DNA from: Dactylosporangium sucinum
GTDB lineage: Bacteria; Actinomycetota; Actinomycetes; Mycobacteriales; Micromonosporaceae
Assembly (NCBI RefSeq): GCF_014647515.1
Contig: NZ_BMPI01000035.1
Coordinates: forward strand, 49,300-113,299
Direction of reading: 5' to 3'
DNA length: 64,000 nt
A program made the translations under genes and the position numbers. Positions 62,628-64,000 of the stretch are shown in pieces (positions within the stretch are counted from its first letter, which is position 1; each line of letters begins with the position of its first letter). The notes beneath the pieces were generated by a model that searched no databases, had not been told where the DNA came from, and saw only the letters and a program-made list of their open reading frames with translations.

Positions 62628-62863
62628 GCCATACCTCCTTCGATTGCTGTCAGGCGGCGGGCGCGGTGCACCGAAACGGTCCGCTGCTCCACCAGGTCAC
62701 AGGCCGCGAGCCACAGGGCGCGGGCGTCGACGTCGCCGACCTTCTCGGCGATCGCCTCGTACAAGGTCCGGCCCAGGTCGTCACGCCACGAGCCGTCGAG
62801 GAACTGCTCCGACATCGCCAGGCCGCCCGGCGTCAGATCCGGCAGGATGCGCGGGGTGCTCAT
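62624..62863 (-). CDS. Small hypothetical protein (79 aa)
   Basis: ATG at 62863 in an ATGA overlap. A helical acidic protein (LDGSWRDDLGRTLYEAIAEK, LWLAACDLVEQRTVSVHRAR). An internal ATG at residue 17 is possible. The family is not recognised. Confidence 0.6.
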   Translation of the reverse strand: MSTPRILPDLTPGGLAMSEQFLDGSWRDDLGRTLYEAIAEKVGDVDARALWLAACDLVEQRTVSVHRARRLTAIEGGMA

Positions 62864-63303
62864 GCGGCACCCAGCCATGCGGCGAGCGCGGCGTCCATCT
62901 GCGCGTCGTCGGGGACCAGCTGGTGGTCGGCCTCGGTGCCGGCCGGAACCAGGTCGTAGGTGGGGTCCAGGAACGCCGACACGTCGACGACGGCGAGCTT
63001 CAACATCGCGAAATGCCCGCAGCCGGGCCGGATCCCGATGTACATCCACCTGCGGTCGTAGCCGTCGGGGAACGTCATCGTGTCCGCGCCGGGCCGCTGG
63101 ACCGTCTTGTACCGGCCCGAGTCGAGCTCGGCGCGGGACAAGACGATCCGCTCGACGCGGCCGTGCCCGGCGATGAGGATCGTCACCTCGTACGGCTGGT
63201 CCCGGTCGTAGATGAACGGCAGCGTGCGGTCGGTGCTACCGGCGCCGGGCCCGCAGACCTGCACGTCGATCGGGTGGTGGACGTCGTGCCGGACGGCGGT
63301 CAC
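62860..63303 (-). CDS. SsgA-family-like sporulation/cell-division regulator
   Basis: 147 residues from a GTG at 63303 in a GTGA overlap. YDRDQPYEVTILIAG (32-46), a region with GRVERIVLSRAELDSG, RRWMYIGIRPGCGHFAMLKL and especially FLDPTYDLVPAGTE (111-124) followed by DD and a final helix match the layout of SsgA-like proteins. In Streptomyces and relatives these control septation and spore formation. A phage copy could block or redirect host development during infection. The family is otherwise restricted to morphologically complex actinomycetes, which points to the host type. Confidence 0.72.
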   Translation of the reverse strand: MTAVRHDVHHPIDVQVCGPGAGSTDRTLPFIYDRDQPYEVTILIAGHGRVERIVLSRAELDSGRYKTVQRPGADTMTFPDGYDRRWMYIGIRPGCGHFAMLKLAVVDVSAFLDPTYDLVPAGTEADHQLVPDDAQMDAALAAWLGAA

Positions 63304-63560
63304 AGGTCACACCGCCTGTCCAGCGCCACGTCGGCGGCGATCGCCGCAGCCAGACATGGAGGCTTCGAGCAGGAGTCGACCAGCAGCCCCGGGACCGGCT
63401 TGCCGCACGTGGGGCATGGCGTCGTCACCGGCCGGCGGCGGCCTGCCAGGTCGTCGTCGACTGCCCGCAACGTCGCCGCCATGCGGGCCAGCAGCGGGTC
63501 GAGTTGGTCGGTGAGCTCGTCGAGTTCGGTGAGCGGCTCGCGGCGCGCGGTGGTCGTCAC
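63300..63560 (-). CDS. Small protein with Cys pair (86 aa)
   Basis: A GTG at 63560 in a GTGA overlap. A charged helix (LTELDELTDQLDPLLARMAA) precedes TTPCPTCGKPVPGLL and CSKPPCLAA, four cysteines that could bind zinc. Role unknown. Confidence 0.65.
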   Translation of the reverse strand: MTTTARREPLTELDELTDQLDPLLARMAATLRAVDDDLAGRRRPVTTPCPTCGKPVPGLLVDSCSKPPCLAAAIAADVALDRRCDL

Positions 63561-63808
63561 GCGGCCACCGCCGGCTGCTCGCCCGCGATCGGGCGGATCG
63601 TGAACGCGCTGACCGGCCGGTCGGCGGCGTCGGCCGCGTCGTGCCGGTCGAACTCGGCCAGGTAGAAGGCCGGGTGCGAGCCGATCAGCCGGTCACCGTC
63701 GAACACGCCCCACGTGATGCCGGCGGCCTCGTCGGCGCGCTGCGCCTCGACGATCGCGTGCAGTTCGCCGGTCGGGTCGTTGGCGAGGAGGACGTCGAGG
63801 AGGCTCAC
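63557..63808 (-). CDS. Hypothetical protein (83 aa)
   Basis: A GTG at 63808 in a GTGA overlap. A helix-strand protein (LHAIVEAQRADEAAGITWGV, FYLAEFDRHDAADAADRPVS), acidic and soluble. No family is recognised. Confidence 0.6.
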   Translation of the reverse strand: MSLLDVLLANDPTGELHAIVEAQRADEAAGITWGVFDGDRLIGSHPAFYLAEFDRHDAADAADRPVSAFTIRPIAGEQPAVAA

Positions 63809-63987
63809 GCGGCACCGCCGGGAAGGATGTCGCCGACGAGTTCGGCGCCGCGCCAGCGCAGGGGGACCAGGGTTCGGCCGCAGTCGCGGTGGTCCACGGC
63901 GGTGCACGTCTCGTAGTGGTTGGTGCGGCCGGCGGCGGTGTCACGCCAGCGCGCGTCGGTGACGGTCGATGTACGATCCTGGGGCAT
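63805..63987 (-). CDS. Small Cys/His-containing protein (60 aa), first visible gene of the leftward operon
   Basis: ATG at 63987 near the window end. NHYETCTAVDHRDCGRTLVP has a Cys/His pattern of small metal-binding proteins. AAGGGCC lies 9-15 bases upstream. The promoter of this operon, if any, lies beyond 64000. Confidence 0.6.
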   Translation of the reverse strand: MPQDRTSTVTDARWRDTAAGRTNHYETCTAVDHRDCGRTLVPLRWRGAELVGDILPGGAA

Positions 63988-64000
63988 AGTGCTGGCCCTT

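Overview
The window is strongly GC-rich and looks like most of the genome of a tailed (siphovirus-type) actinobacteriophage, or an equivalent prophage. The head, tail, lysis, packaging, replication and recombination modules are all recognisable. The host was probably a sporulating actinomycete (Streptomyces or Micromonosporaceae type). This is inferred from base composition, the heavy use of GTG starts, a WhiB-family protein, and a protein resembling the SsgA family of sporulation and cell-division regulators. I see no integrase, tRNA gene, rRNA gene or CRISPR array. The sequence runs off both ends of the window.

Layout. Positions 98-1965 hold a short rightward cluster of small genes (including a GIY-YIG-like membrane protein and one frameshifted gene), closed by a hairpin terminator. 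Almost everything else reads leftward, so in transcription order it runs from 64000 down to 2053. (1) 63987-57167: small genes, an SsgA-like protein, membrane proteins, a YqaJ-type exonuclease and RecT recombinase pair, a DnaQ-like exonuclease, a RusA-like resolvase and two small HTH proteins. (2) 56859-57161 is a divergent rightward regulator facing a large leftward helicase gene across a long inverted-repeat operator. (3) 56766-47561: helicase with helicase-associated repeats, a sliding-clamp-like protein, ASCH, HTH and WhiB proteins, thymidylate kinase and a tandem-HTH regulator. (4) 46997-41111: a DNA-modification cluster consisting of a helicase-methylase gene that carries an intein and an out-of-frame endonuclease VII-like ORF, an HNH nuclease and a DpdA-like transglycosylase. 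(5) 40434-37388: small genes and a DnaB/RepA-type helicase, followed by an iteron array that is a good origin candidate. (6) 37144-30229: many small coupled genes around the small terminase subunit and an HNH nuclease. (7) A promoter/hairpin/terminator array near 30133-30232 precedes the late genes: large terminase, portal-MuF fusion, protease-scaffold, decoration protein, capsid, neck proteins, tail tube, tail assembly chaperones, tape measure and minor tail proteins. (8) 5278-2053: a lysis region with endolysin and several small membrane proteins.

Genes are packed very tightly. Most junctions are 4-base GTGA or ATGA overlaps, with 8-base GTGGCTGA overlaps in one stretch, so translational coupling is probably general; I used this pattern to choose many starts. 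Gaps longer than about 200 bases are rare and each seems to carry regulatory or replication structure: the structured RNA at 11065-11301, the leader at 29906-30228, the iterons at 37160-37387 and the repeat-bearing region at 46998-47560. All assignments come from reading the sequence and from family knowledge; no database search was run.
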